64,000 nt of DNA, from positions 930,001 to 994,000 of the forward strand of contig QEYB01001685.1 in the NCBI GenBank assembly GCA_017562135.1, in the 5' to 3' direction. The position numbers were made by a program, and so were the translations under genes. This document shows, one piece after another, positions 47,828 to 64,000 of the stretch. A model generated the notes under the pieces. The model saw nothing but the letters and a program-made list of their open reading frames with translations, made no database searches and was not told where the DNA came from. Position 1 is the first letter of the stretch. Each line of letters begins with the position of its first letter. The stretch comes from Dipylidium caninum (Eukaryota > Platyhelminthes > Cestoda > Cyclophyllidea > Dipylidiidae).

Positions 47828-50498
47828 CGCCAATTTCCCTGCTTAACTGCAAGGCGTCCGGCTTGTCAGGCAGAGGTACCTCGCATACTCAAAATGGGAT
47901 TTTATTCCTAAGTGCCATTTGGTCCAGCATCTCTAAGGCAATTTTGTGAATCAGAGCCTCGTCTGGCCATCATTAAATCCTCTCCGAAGAAATTAACATC
48001 TCACGTTATTGGAGTAATGCCTGCATAAGAACCGTGGTCTCTGCTTATGCCGATTGAACAGACACACATTAAAATTTACTTTTATTAGTTAGACTTATAA
48101 GAGGGCACAAAAAGTACTGCAACCATTTTTCCCCTTGATTAAAAGTAAATCAAGAAGTGGTCACTTCCGGGGTAACTTTCGACGTCAACCAAAACTACGG
48201 AAAATGAGGGGCGGGAAGTGTCTCTTTCGCGAGCTGTATAGCGAAACAGGGTTCCACCAACTAGCTGGCGCCTGTTGCTCGAAGTGTTTAATTTGGAAAT
48301 TGACCTTAGGAATGACGGCAGAAGGAGATAATGACAACCTATTACGTAATGTCAGTAATAATGTTAGCCACATCTCCATCCCACCTCAAATTTTTCTGCT
48401 CCCTTCGATTCAGAGGCTGCCACAGTTTCTTTCCAGACTTCTGCTCACCGTGACGCCCTTTAAGTGATTGTTTAAATGAGAAATGTGATTTCAAGGGAAG
48501 TCTTTTTGGGGTGAAGAATAAAAGTGGATCATTGTAAACAACATTCGATCACCAGATTCAAAGCAACACAATCGTAGACGCATTCAGGTCTTCTATGTCA
48601 GCCGTATCGACTGACATGATCAAAGATCAGTGACGCCTGTTTCTTCCGATTGTATGTGTAATAGACGGTTACCAGTCTGGTGTCGAAGATGCACTCACAC
48701 TCGATAATCCTCTGGAAGGCTTCGGTAAGTAGCGCACCTTCACCCTCAAGCGCGCAACCGAGTCGGAAAGGCAACTAGGAACTTGGGATACCGTTGATAC
48801 ACGACAGAGTCTATCAAAAATCATTCCCACGCCATCTACCCATTTAGAATTAAGCTGAGCTGGAGTCCGCAAACCTGACAAGTCCTATCTTCTGCATAGT
48901 TACGCCCGCTCCGCATCTGCGAAGTCACGAAGGCATGCGATACCAACCAGCGTAGAGTTGTTTCACTTGTTTGATTGTCGAGGATGTGACCAGGGCAGGG
49001 TTTGAGAGGGGCTAGTTTAGATCTTTTAGTTGCGATGCTATTAATGATGAAGTGCCAAACTGCAATCATCGGGGAATAGACTAATGATTCCCTCACCGCA
49101 ACTCATAAACCCCAGCAATTCCCCTTCCCCATCAGCATCTCATTGGCCTGACAATTACTACCTGCAGGGGAGTTAGCAAAAGGGCATCCGCGACAATGGC
49201 AATCGGCTACACTTGTGCTTCGAGCCATTAAGGCCAGCATAGTCGAAAATTGTCCGAAAAGTGCGCTGCACTGACACCGATTAGTTTTACTCAACATTAC
49301 ATACCACCACGCACAAGTAAGACTGACAGCCTCACACGAGAATGAAGTTTGGCTCGGATATCGTCAATCGGAGCGGCAAACCATCGCGCGGGGTCGCGAG
49401 ATTCTGAAAGAGTCACTCCTTTAGTGAACCACCCCATAACGTGTGGGAGTTGAGGAAAAAACGAGAGCTCACCACACCTGCTACATTCTTGCACAATCCG
49501 GACTGCTACGCAAAATTTCGGGTAGAAAAGAAACGAACCAATCCGAGATGTCAATACGACGCGGGACGAAGAAAGTATGGACTGTGGCGCCCCACTCACT
49601 GCCCAAAATACAATTTAACCGAAATCGCCAGCAAGACATCCAGTTCACGAGAGTCTCACGTCCCGTCCACTGTACTCAGTTCGAGGATGTTGACTCGGAG
49701 GAAAAAAACGAATAACGCTCACAGGGCTCGGACCCCACCAGCTAAACATTACAAACACGAAAGGGGCGCAGTCTCCAACAGTTTCGCGTGGTTCAACCTA
49801 CTAAGAACCACTAGGGAAGAGTCCAAGATGAGTCCAACAGTGTCGGTTATAACATTACATCTCAACAATGCAAGTAAAACCAAGATGCGACAACTTTCCA
49901 AAAGAGGGCGGTAGAACGAAGAATAGGAGATGGTAATGACTACGGTGGCAGAGGCGACAGCGGTAGTGAGTCGCGCTCTCCTCTTTAGTGCAAACCCGAG
50001 AAAGAGGAAAACAGGGGGTTAAAGGGAGCTTTATGGTACAGGTAGTGAATGTGGTGATGCAGAAAAGGGAGGAGAGACACAAAAGGGCAAGAGTGGGATG
50101 GGATGGTTCATTTTGTGTATGTGGATATCTTCCGGGATTGCAAAATGGCAGGTACATGCGAATGGAGACCTACCTCACAAATTCCATGGCATAATCTGAA
50201 AAAAAGAGGACAGATTCAATTGAGTAAAAAAGAAAGCGGACAATAGAGCAAGGATTTCTTGCGACTTTTAGTGCTGCAACAACAGACTAATACCCGGTAA
50301 GCGCTATTTGGCGTGCACACACTAGATGTATGTGCATCATGCGCCTTTTTATCACCATAATAATAGATGATGCAAACTCTAGCAATGAGGTAAAGCCTCG
50401 TGTCAATCAATAGGAGCAATTACGTGGCAGTAGGTACTTCAGAAAGAGGATAAACGTACTTCAGATAACTCACTACATCGTGGGCCGAGCAAAACCAC

Positions 50499-55397
<4,899 letters not shown>

Positions 55398-58300
55398 CCT
55401 CCAGGCTACCACCACACTAACAATCCCGTCAAAAAAATGTGCCAGTTTATTCAAAACTTGAGTAATTAAAACAAAACAAAAAAGGCTAAAATAAACCTTA
55501 AATTCGGCGGAATGAAACAATATTCAACCGTTGCTAAAAGGTTTATTTTAATTTTTCTGTTAAATTAAAGTTTTATTGTTGCGTTGTAACATTAAATCAT
55601 GAGAAAGCAACTCCTTGTTGCATTTACAGATTAACTTTTTCATGAAGTAAAACCTGTTTTTCGAGCTAAAAACAATTTGAACGCTGCTCTCTTGTCTAGG
55701 GTGTATTCATTTCACTGTCATTCATATACTTTTTATGGAATCCTGTATGCTAAATTTTCAATACCTATTTGAAGTAACTTCCTGAAATGTAAGTCATCGG
55801 TATGGCAGTAAAATTAGTCAATAAAATCACGAGTCCCGTCATGACTTTGTTTCGGCGGAGTCGGCAAGAGGATTAAGTTTTTCCTTAGTGTGCTCAAGGA
55901 TTTAGACACCGAATCAATTCATAAAAAAACTACTAAATTTACATCCACAACAAATGAAAGAGGTCGATTTATTAGCAAAACTCTTTAAAGTGTCAGTCTG
56001 GTGTCATTTGGAATCTAACGCCTTTTAGTTCACCTCTTCGTTAGTATTTTTGGGCACCCAAAGTTGTTTGGGTGTTTCTAGCTTTTTTTCGCCTTATTTT
56101 GCTGTCGATCATTATAGGACTGCTTACTTCTGAACTCAATTTTGTCCAAGTTAACTTAAACCAGGCTAATGGTCGTGATCCAGACAGGACATTCGATAAA
56201 TTATAAAGGAGTCGTGTATAAACCGAGCGGATGCCACTGGATCGAATACCTTTAGTCTAGACGGCGCACTACGATAAGTGCATGCCAAGCCAAATTTTCA
56301 AGTATTAATCATACCTACGATTAATTAGGGCTGTTTCACAAGTAACGAGTTAAAAGGCTCTAGGACGGTAAAGTGTGATTGATGTGCTTCAATACAAATA
56401 ATAGTTGTTGGAGACGTAGACAAGCCAATTTTCTCCAGAATATTTCGAATATTATTGCATGAGGACCCCTGATAACTATTGAGGCGGGTAGATGAGTAGT
56501 TTGGTAAGATTAATGGCAAGAGTTGAGTTGGGTTTTTTCCAGTAAACCCTGGTGAAATTAGCCACCGGTTTCTATAGTACTCCAACCCCAAACAGATTCA
56601 GAAAACTTCCCACTCATAGCAGTATTCTCTAATGCGAGGCATTAAAAGACCGGAAATTTTGATGAGGCCGTTATCTCTTTCTGACACGTAAGAATTCGTC
56701 TTCTACATTATTAGGATGGTGATTAAGGATAGACTTACCTCAAATTATTGCATTTGTTATTCATATATGAGGCTTCATTTTATAGTATTTATCATTTCTC
56801 CTGCACACGGTTTTCATTTATTTAATGGTATCCAAGTAGGGACATCATTGAAGAAAGAAAAACCCGAACGTTCTTGGTTTTTTTCTGTCCGCAAATCCTA
56901 AGTATCTGGAGAAGAAAGTGCCTTGGTATGAACTTGAAAGTTTATGCAAACAAGAGCGTGGACAGTTAAAGCGTACTCAGTCATGAGAGAATGTTAAGAT
57001 CAGTGGCAGACAAGCAGGTATTTACTTGTTTTTTTTTTAAATTTTATCTCCCCCACTTTGTGTGTGCACAGTTAGAGAAACTCAGCAAGACAAATGAGAT
57101 TTTTAATTTCACCTCTCTAAACTACTCTTTCTATTGGTTTAGTGACTAAGAAGTCTACGGAATGGAGGAATTCCTCACGGAGATTTAGTGTTAAATCAGT
57201 ATTCGGAGAAGATTTCGTGAAAGCCACTGTTCATCGGTGGAGAGCCCTCGGGCTTCCTGCTAAGAATAAAAGACTGCCTCCTCAGGTGTTATTTGGTCGG
57301 AATAATTACCCATTAATAATGGTAACAGAGAAACCCGTCTAATTGTGATTTTATATCATTCCTAGCCTCCATTTTGTTGTTAGTTTACTAACGGTTTTGT
57401 TAATTAGCATCGGTGGTCGGTAGTTTGGTCATAGTGAAAATAACATCATCTTTGTACACACTGGTGGGGAGTTTATTTGGATTAGACTTTCACCAGCAAT
57501 CGTGTTGTGGGTTACAGAAAATAAAATACTCCTTTTTAGGATTACATAGAGAATAGAATCATAACTGTCTATTCGCGAGTGGGTATTTGGCTACTGCAGT
57601 ATGGACGGGCTTAATTTAGATCATCGTGAGATATTTTTTCTTTAGAGACAGGGTTATACACTTCGATGTTACCAGTCTTATTGAGATCTTCTAACTTCAA
57701 AGGTCATTCCAAAAATCTAGAGAATCTGGTTTCCCGCTTACTAGACTTTACTTGGAAGTGCCCACTCATTCGACATTGCGACAACAACTGTGAGTGCATT
57801 TCGTCTTTTCACGAAGAAAAATGTCGGTGCTGATGCTTCATCTCCGATATTCATAACCGAATGTCCAGCCAGTTTCTAGTTTATGTGATAAACCTGTAGA
57901 TTAACACATCACTACTGCCATTAAATCACGGTAGGAAGAACTTTCTCATTGGTAAACTCAGGAAATAAAACAGTAATTATTACCACTCTTAGAATGATCG
58001 AATTTTGCTCGACTGTGTAGTGCTAATTGGAAACTGAGAAGGAAAAGTACACTAGCCCCTATCGTCAAACATAGGTGACACGTGCTTTGCATTGGCTTTC
58101 GGCGACTATTTGGAACAATTATGGGAGAAACAAGAGTGACCTCGTGGAGTGTGATTCTGTTGAAGCACTGAAGGACATCTCATTCCTTCCGCTGCCCTCT
58201 ATTCTAGACATGAGCGACAACTGTGTGGGAGAATCGGTGTCCTAACGCAAGGTCATGCTCTTTGAAACGTCATTGACTCCTAATGAAAGGGTCCATATTT

Positions 58301-61300
58301 GGGTTGTCATGGTACTACTTTTCAAAAACGCATGTTCTAGCTGGCTGTTGATAGACAAAAGAATCCATTCTATTGTCCCACACCATGGTAGCTAAAGAAA
58401 GGTAAACCCCAAGTCTGAACAGCCACCGATTTCAATGAGAAGCTTATTTGCGGTTTGGTACAGCTTCAACAATATCCTCGACCGCACCAATTAACTAATT
58501 CCGCCATCACTACATTTCCCCTGTTCGTCTCTCTGAGATGTGCCAGCTAAGCAGAAGAGATGTGACCACTTCGTTCTAGCTTTAATGGCATGGCTGGGTC
58601 CCACCTTGAGAAATACTTTAGCAGATAGACATTAATTTAGTTGGGACATGCCGATTACGCTGTCCCGAGAGAATAAATGGGCAGTGACGCACTGACACAA
58701 CTTTCAATCGGTCAGTGTTACCAGTGGGGAACAAGACTCGGAGTAGAAAAGCCAAAAAATTATGACGTGGCGAGTCAAGTTCCCTTTTACACGATTCTAA
58801 GCATGATAATTAATGTAACCACTTGGTGCTGTCACATATGATGACAGGACGGCTTTGAAGTAAGATCAGCACGGAGGTAAATATATTCTCCTTCTGTGCG
58901 TGAGAGTGTTTTCCTCTACAAAGATCTGTTGTACTGCTCAGCGTACATTTCGAATGTAAAAACGACATCCTCGAATGAGTTTTACAACAAGCAGAATGGA
59001 GGGGAGAGAATCAGATAACTGTCAGAGTAGTTGTTCTCAATACAATGATGTGTTTGGCAGATTCATTCCGACTTTTTTAAATTCTGTCATTTCGACGCGG
59101 GTGCCACCCACGGGACATTTAACCAGACTTTACGTGAACACATTGGTTTGGGTTAAATCATGGGAGGACAAAAATGTCACACTGTCGTGAATGCCAGTAG
59201 TACTTCTTCGCCCACGCGTTGGATACTACGTCACACTGGCAGGCACGAAAAGCATCTGCCACGGAACACTCAGTGCAAGTGAACTGTTTGTCTTACAAGC
59301 TGGCAACACGAATTCATTCAAAGCAATGCCTAAAGGGTAAAGAAGTCGTGGAAGGAGTCACTGGCGCTCTGAGAGCACTACGAGGTTAACATTCCCCTCA
59401 GGTGCGTCCTCAAATGGAAGGATTTCAAGCAGTCCAGTAGTAGGCGAGGGTGGATTGGGAACGGGGGTGGAGAAACTTTGCTAAATTTTAGCCTCCACCC
59501 CGCAGTGTCCCGTCTGAGACCAGGATTTTTTCTCCCTCGCCAGCAAAATACGCCCCCACTTTTTATGCTGCTTATAAACCTCCCACCCGGTTACTCAGGC
59601 TCACCTTGAAAGGGGGTGACGCAAAGGTGATTATGAGTTCTTCGGTTGGGTCGACGAGAGAGTTTTGCCAAGAAATATCTGTTTTTCCGCGATTTTCTTG
59701 AGTCAAGTCATTTTAACCCCTTCGGAGCTTCTCAACGGTCTACCCTGTACACTGATACCGCAGAGGGTTGACTTTTAACTCAGTGTTGGATGAAAAATTA
59801 CGCTCCATTAATTCCAAATGTGAGCATCATCGATGTTTGATGCTGAAGCAGTCAAGGTAGCCTGTTTTCGTCGCCACAAAATCCGAATTTCGTGTCTATC
59901 AAGTGGCCACAGTGCTAAATTGTCTTAAGCCATGACGGCAAATATTAAAATGGCATCGAAATATTGAGGGTATGGTAGGTGTTTGGTTATGAGCAAAAGT
60001 GGGGTTACGTGAACATCACACGTCTCGGAGTCGAGAGACACTCTCGCAAGGTAGAGAAACGACATTTTAATTAACCAGTCAATTTTAGTGCCAATTTAGA
60101 AAGTCGGAAGAAATTCGATGCCGGCGACTTTAAAATTCCGGATTAGTAAGGACTCAGGAAGAGGATGCAGACGCACTCTGGGTCAGGTCAAACTATCGAG
60201 AGGCGACTCTTACAGACTTATGATACGGACTTTGGCGGGGTCATAGGCGTCATACAGAGCCTTCTGCCACAGGAAAACACCCTAATAGTCGCCTCTTTAT
60301 CGCTACTTCCTTAGTAAAAGTGAAAAAAGCGTCAAATACACACATATGCGTAGAGTGCCACAAGCCTTGTATAGAGGCACAGCATCACATGGTACAATCC
60401 ACGATGCAATGATGTGAATATTAAGTCACGCATACTAAAACTGACCTCAGCTATTAATTACCCTTAAAACAGCATTTCGTGAGAGCACTTCGCTATCTTT
60501 CAAGGCAGATGTGAAAGTTTGTTCGCCTATTTATTACTCCTTTAAAAAAAATCACACACAGGATGTCATCTTTGACGGGAGCACACCTTCCGTGGAGTTT
60601 CCCAAGGCGCTTTTGGGAAAACACACCATTTGACGCACTGGGTATTCTTCGCGTGGCCTTCGATGTTGGTTGCTATAGCAACATACCTATTTTCCATTTT
60701 TTTACCCAATCCTCAAATTACGTCAGTAAACAGGGGTAATTATGATGGTAATTATGATGTTTCAATGCGACAATAGGCCAAACACTAGGCCTAAGCCGCC
60801 TCTAGGCAAGGTTGACAACGAACCTAACTAGTTAATGAGACAAGGCGCACCATTTACGACCACTCAGAGTTGTTTGCAATCCCTCAAGCACCGTCCTCAG
60901 CTCTTACCAAACCACTCTCTCGCCCTCATAAGGTAACTTCATGGGGAATGAGGTTGGGATTAGGTTAAGTGGGGCAAGGCGGTGACGGTGTATTGGTCCA
61001 GTGATATTCGGGATAGAGGAGGGCTTGAGAGGCTGGGCGAAGAAAAGCGGTAGCCACCCCCTCCACGAGGAGAGCGTGCAAGTCGGAGTGCGCCAAACAT
61101 CCCCACCAATCGAGATGTGATTATTACAGACCCGTTAAGCGCCACAATCGCCGAGAAACATGCGATAATTGTAGGAATCTTCGCCTCTACCCCTGTCATT
61201 ACCGTGGGCATTAACAAAAAGAAAAACAGGAACGAGCTACGTGAACCAAATACCACCATCAAAAATAGCACTAAACGCTTTTGCCCCGCATTAATGACAA

Positions 61301-61709
61301 CCAAACCCTCCACTGACGACTACTCAACTAATGATAATGGGGCAAGGACCTGTTACTGCGGAGCTAACAACACAACGCACGAAGGCGTGAAGACAGTTGA
61401 AGTCAAAAAAGTTAGCGACACGCAATTATAAAGGACTTATTCCTAGGCGTCGACAATGAAACTTTAATTCTGGCCTTTGAGCAACTCAACCACTACCAAT
61501 CTTATCTGAGAGCAGGGAATCAGATAAGTTGGCACTAAAAGTTAGCGCTTAGATTTATATAAGCAAACATCTATAGATAATACGTGCGTTACACAAGCGC
61601 ATAGGTTGTCACTCATTCACAAGCAATTTCACAACTTTGATATACAGAAATTTAAGCAAAGAAGTTGAGGAATGGGTAAAGAAAGACAAAATTATTGCAT
61701 TCGAGGAGG
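55398..61709. other. intergenic region between PP1 (5' side) and the CERT-like gene (3' side)
   Basis: 6.3 kb. The PP1 promoter should lie immediately above 55397, but no TATA box at a persuasive distance was identified. No domain was recognised in any frame. Overlapping open frames at 60960-61313 (minus) and 61117-61431 (plus) are antisense to each other, and neither shows a family signature. Confidence 0.55.
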
Positions 61710-62231
61710 CTAGAATCTCAGAGCCTTATCCGCCGTATGCCCAATTACAAAGTCGCTGATCCGCCGAAGAAAATGAGGATACTCGCGTCGAGCCATTGTC
61801 CGCACCACCGCAGCGGGGGCCCAGCCTCCAGGATTAATTTGTGAAGCGTAGAGGAGGCGACATTGCACCGAGTCTCGGTTGACTCCCGCCGCTTCCCACC
61901 GCACTTTCTGCTCGTCTGGGGTCAGAGATTGTAGCTGTGCGGTGTCGGGCAGAGTGGACAAATCGAAATCAGAAGCAGGGGGACGCCAAAGGGTCTGACA
62001 AAACAGCTCGACGTCCACTTCGAGACGGATAAAGGAGGGCGTCTTAGCAGAGGGGGGCAGACGTTCTTCTCCGTACTTGGTCGAGTAATTGACCACCATC
62101 CAAGTGTCGAGAACAACCAGACCCTCAACTTTTGCCGCCTCATCTATGGGAAACTTGGTGGAGTCGAGACGACGCATGTGTGACCAAAATAATGAGTCGC
62201 GCTGAGTTGCTGGCCAGACGCGTTTATAGAC
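61710..62231 (-). CDS. CERT1: CERT-like gene, terminal START exon
   Basis: The acceptor tcaccttcacttcag is at phase 0. It covers the C-terminal two-thirds of the START domain: VYKRVWPATQRDSLFWSHMR, then VVLDTWMVVNYS, RLEVDVELFCQTLWRPP, QCRLLYASQINPGGWAPAAV and RREYPHFLRRISDFVI, then TAG at 61710-61712. The segment between CQTLWRPP and QCRLLY is longer than in human CERT. Confidence 0.92.
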   Translation of the reverse strand, partial: VYKRVWPATQRDSLFWSHMRRLDSTKFPIDEAAKVEGLVVLDTWMVVNYSTKYGEERLPPSAKTPSFIRLEVDVELFCQTLWRPPASDFDLSTLPDTAQLQSLTPDEQKVRWEAAGVNRDSVQCRLLYASQINPGGWAPAAVVRTMARREYPHFLRRISDFVIGHTADKALRF

Positions 62232-64000
62232 CTGAAGTGAAGGTGATTTAGAGGTCACCAACTGGTCAACCTAACGAGGTTACCACAAGACATAAACTCC
62301 TGTTGGTCGTAGGGAGGATATTGTTGAAGATTCTTTCAGCCGGCATCAACAATGGAATGACTCGTAAGAGAAGAAAAGTGTCCATGAAGCGTTTGCATTT
62401 GTCAAAGACTACGAACATGCCTTCCAATGTCATAACATTTTCTAAAGGGATAGTCTCTTCATCACTGACCTCAACAGGTAATTTAGTGATCTAACGAAAG
62501 CAAGACAGAAACTGACGGAACACTGACGGTCTTAGGAAATGACACCAGTCCGCCTTCAAGATCATCAAGTAAAATTATCACCTTCCGACCTCTGACACGA
62601 TAATTAGCATTCACTAGGCAAGTACGGCCTGTTCATTTACCCCCTCACAGAACTTTCCCAAGTATATCGAGTACATGTGAGAACCTTACTTAGGTTATGC
62701 ACAGAGTTTTGTGGCAGACCACCCGAGTTAACGAAACAAAATTAAAATAAAGTCACATGTTAGCATATAACCTGGCGAGGAGTAATAGAGTCCAATTTTA
62801 CGAGCACTTTTTTCGCTGGAACTCTATTACAATAACTAAGATCGAATGCAAATGGCACTTTGGCCGGGCCACACTAGCGTGGACACGGTCAAACTTTCCA
62901 AGTCATTTTCAGAACTTACTAAAGGGGAAATTCATACTTGTTCTGGAAGAAGTGAGTATTCGCACGGCAAATAAGCAGAAACTTTGATGAAGCCTTAACT
63001 ACGGACAAAGCATGTAAGAGTGGAGGTAGCTGGGACACAATCAAGTTTCGTCCCATGACCCCCACCTCGAGGAGGGCATATTGAAGGCATAGAGACTATT
63101 CCAAGGAATATTTACTAAGTTCTACACAAACAAAGATGATCAAGCTTATAAACTGGAGTGGATATAAAATGTAATGGGATGTACGAAATTCGTAATGAGA
63201 TTGTTAACTTTCGACGGATTTTATATTGAAGACTAAAGAAGCTGACCTGATATTGAAGGACGGTGTCGTCTCCGCAGACTTCAATCACGGTGGGTGCTTG
63301 GTCGACTGTAATCTCCCAGTCCAGACGATATTGTACATCCCAGAAGGCCTCGCACATCTCCCTTGCAGTAATTCCATGTACAGTGTGTACAGCCTTTAAA
63401 TAGAGAGAAAATAAGCAGGGACAAATGGATATTGCGAAACAATGCAGGATTGAAAGAATCTCGTTCACGGTTGCGTGTTCACTTCCTGCCCGTACACCAA
63501 CCCCATGAGTTGTCCTAACTCGAGCTATTTACAACAAACCACTTTTAGCAGTAGTATATCACAGCTATGGAAGATAGCTTGGGTAATGTATTAGCGCTAC
63601 CAATGGGACGCAAAGGAGAAAAATCGCGCAAAGATAGATTGCAAAACTGGCAAGGACTCGTAACCGCGGAATCACCCAGGACTGTGTGGATCCCCAAGTA
63701 GTGCCCTAACCTTGGGGGCTGAAATAATATAAACTTACTTCTGGGCCAATGCTCAACAGACATTTAATTATCAAACATCCGTAATAACGTACTCAAGTTG
63801 AGGAGAGTGGAAGTTCAAGTAAAATTGAGTTAATGCAAGCCACTACAGATCCGAGAAGAGCCAGAGGGAGAGACGTGACTCCTACACGAATAGGTAAGGA
63901 GAAAGGTGTAACAACTATTAATAGAATGATTAAGTACCTGGAGAGGGTCCAAATAGGTGCCATCGGCGGATTCAACCTCACGGTTGTAGATAGTCATATC
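61710..64000 (-). CDS. CERT1: ceramide-transfer protein-like START domain (3' end, runs off window)
   Basis: Three exons on the minus strand (63938-64000 partial, 63247-63393, 61710-62231) join at phase 0 and give about 243 residues ending at TAG. The sequence reads MTIYNREVESADGTYLDPLQ, then AVHTVHGITAREMCEAFWDV, VYKRVWPATQRDSLFWSHMR, FCQTLWRPP and QINPGGWAPAAVV, ending DKALRF. This is the START domain of CERT (COL4A3BP, STARD11), which moves ceramide from the ER to the Golgi. The CERT hallmarks RVWPAxQRD, ICQTL, NPGGWAPAxV and the C-terminal KxxxF are kept. The PH domain and FFAT motif would be upstream, outside the window. An insertion of about 25 residues, rich in Ser, Thr and Asp, sits before the NPGGWAP strand. 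Confidence 0.9.
62232..63246. other. CERT-like intron
   Basis: 1.0 kb with no recognised element. Open plus-strand frames here (for example 62757-62987) have no family resemblance. Confidence 0.65.
63247..63393 (-). CDS. CERT1: CERT-like gene, START exon
   Basis: The acceptor ctatttaaag is at phase 0. It encodes AVHTVHGITAREMCEAFWDV, then YRLDWEITVDQAPTVIEVCG and TVLQYQ, with donor CAG|GTCAGC at phase 0. It aligns with '[27 protein letters not shown]'. Confidence 0.9.
63394..63937. other. CERT-like intron
   Basis: 0.54 kb without recognised content. The minus-strand open frame at 63545-63763 does not continue the START alignment. Confidence 0.65.
63938..64000 (-). CDS. CERT1: CERT-like gene, START exon cut by the window edge
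   Basis: It encodes DMTIYNREVESADGTYLDPL and Q, with donor CTCCAG|GTACTT at phase 0. It matches the CERT text '[21 protein letters not shown]'. The exon continues past the end of the window. Confidence 0.85.

Larger units (their letters stand above)
46073..50498. other. gap between convergent neurexin and PP1 genes
   Basis: 4.4 kb containing the neurexin 3' UTR, a tentative small exon cluster (47269-47827) and open frames without recognised domains, including 157 codons at 49441-49914 (plus, basic) and short minus-strand frames at 48669-49297. No transposon was recognised. Confidence 0.5.

Noticed and set aside
48669..49297. Minus-strand frames with Cys pairs (CQVCG, CQCSALF, CHCRGC), considered as a LINE reverse-transcriptase tail
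   Set aside because: No reverse-transcriptase motif and the frames do not connect. The cysteine spacing alone is not diagnostic.
49441..49914. 157-codon plus-strand open frame, basic
   Set aside because: Starts at a non-ATG codon in the gap between convergent genes, matches no family, and overlaps long minus-strand open frames.
60960..61431. Overlapping plus and minus open frames of 104 and 117 codons
   Set aside because: They are antisense to each other, show no family signature and have no splice support.

Overview
The window is nuclear DNA from an invertebrate animal. It holds three clearly recognisable metazoan genes split by many introns with GT..AG borders, plus the tail of a fourth. 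Very short introns (38 nt at 42040-42077, 47 nt at a tentative site) among multi-kilobase ones, and abundant degenerate mariner transposons, fit a parasitic flatworm such as a tapeworm. That taxonomic placement is an inference, not a demonstration. All exon borders were worked out by hand from splice motifs, phase agreement and protein similarity.

Layout. (1) 71-1938, plus strand: the last six exons of a gene whose visible protein has a WD40/beta-propeller-like stretch and then a low-complexity tail; the family is unresolved. (2) 10655-46072, plus strand: fifteen phase-compatible exons of an alpha-neurexin. They encode five laminin-G/LNS domains (equivalent to LNS2-LNS6), two EGF domains, one transmembrane helix and a short cytoplasmic tail. 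LNS1, the first EGF and the signal peptide were not found. (3) 46073-50498: a gap between convergent genes, with one tentative small exon cluster. (4) 50499-55397, minus strand: a complete seven-exon protein phosphatase 1 catalytic subunit, most like the beta isoform. (5) 61710-64000, minus strand: the last three exons, running off the window, of a ceramide-transfer protein (CERT/COL4A3BP/STARD11)-like START domain.

Mobile DNA. At least six mariner-family relics are present. One lies in the 5' flank of neurexin and five lie in five different neurexin introns. Three share related terminal inverted repeats. Two others are near-identical 0.96-kb copies in the same orientation in different introns. 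All are interrupted by stops or frameshifts.

Two coding exons (neurexin exon 4 and PP1 exon 3) each contain a one-base frame break next to a short homopolymer. Everything around them is conserved and in phase, so assembly or sequencing error is the simplest explanation. The genes share no evident pathway: neurexin is a synaptic adhesion receptor, PP1 a general Ser/Thr phosphatase, and CERT a lipid carrier. The neighbourhood is a stretch of ordinary genome, and its most unusual features are the transposon-filled neurexin introns and the neurexin's atypical ends.
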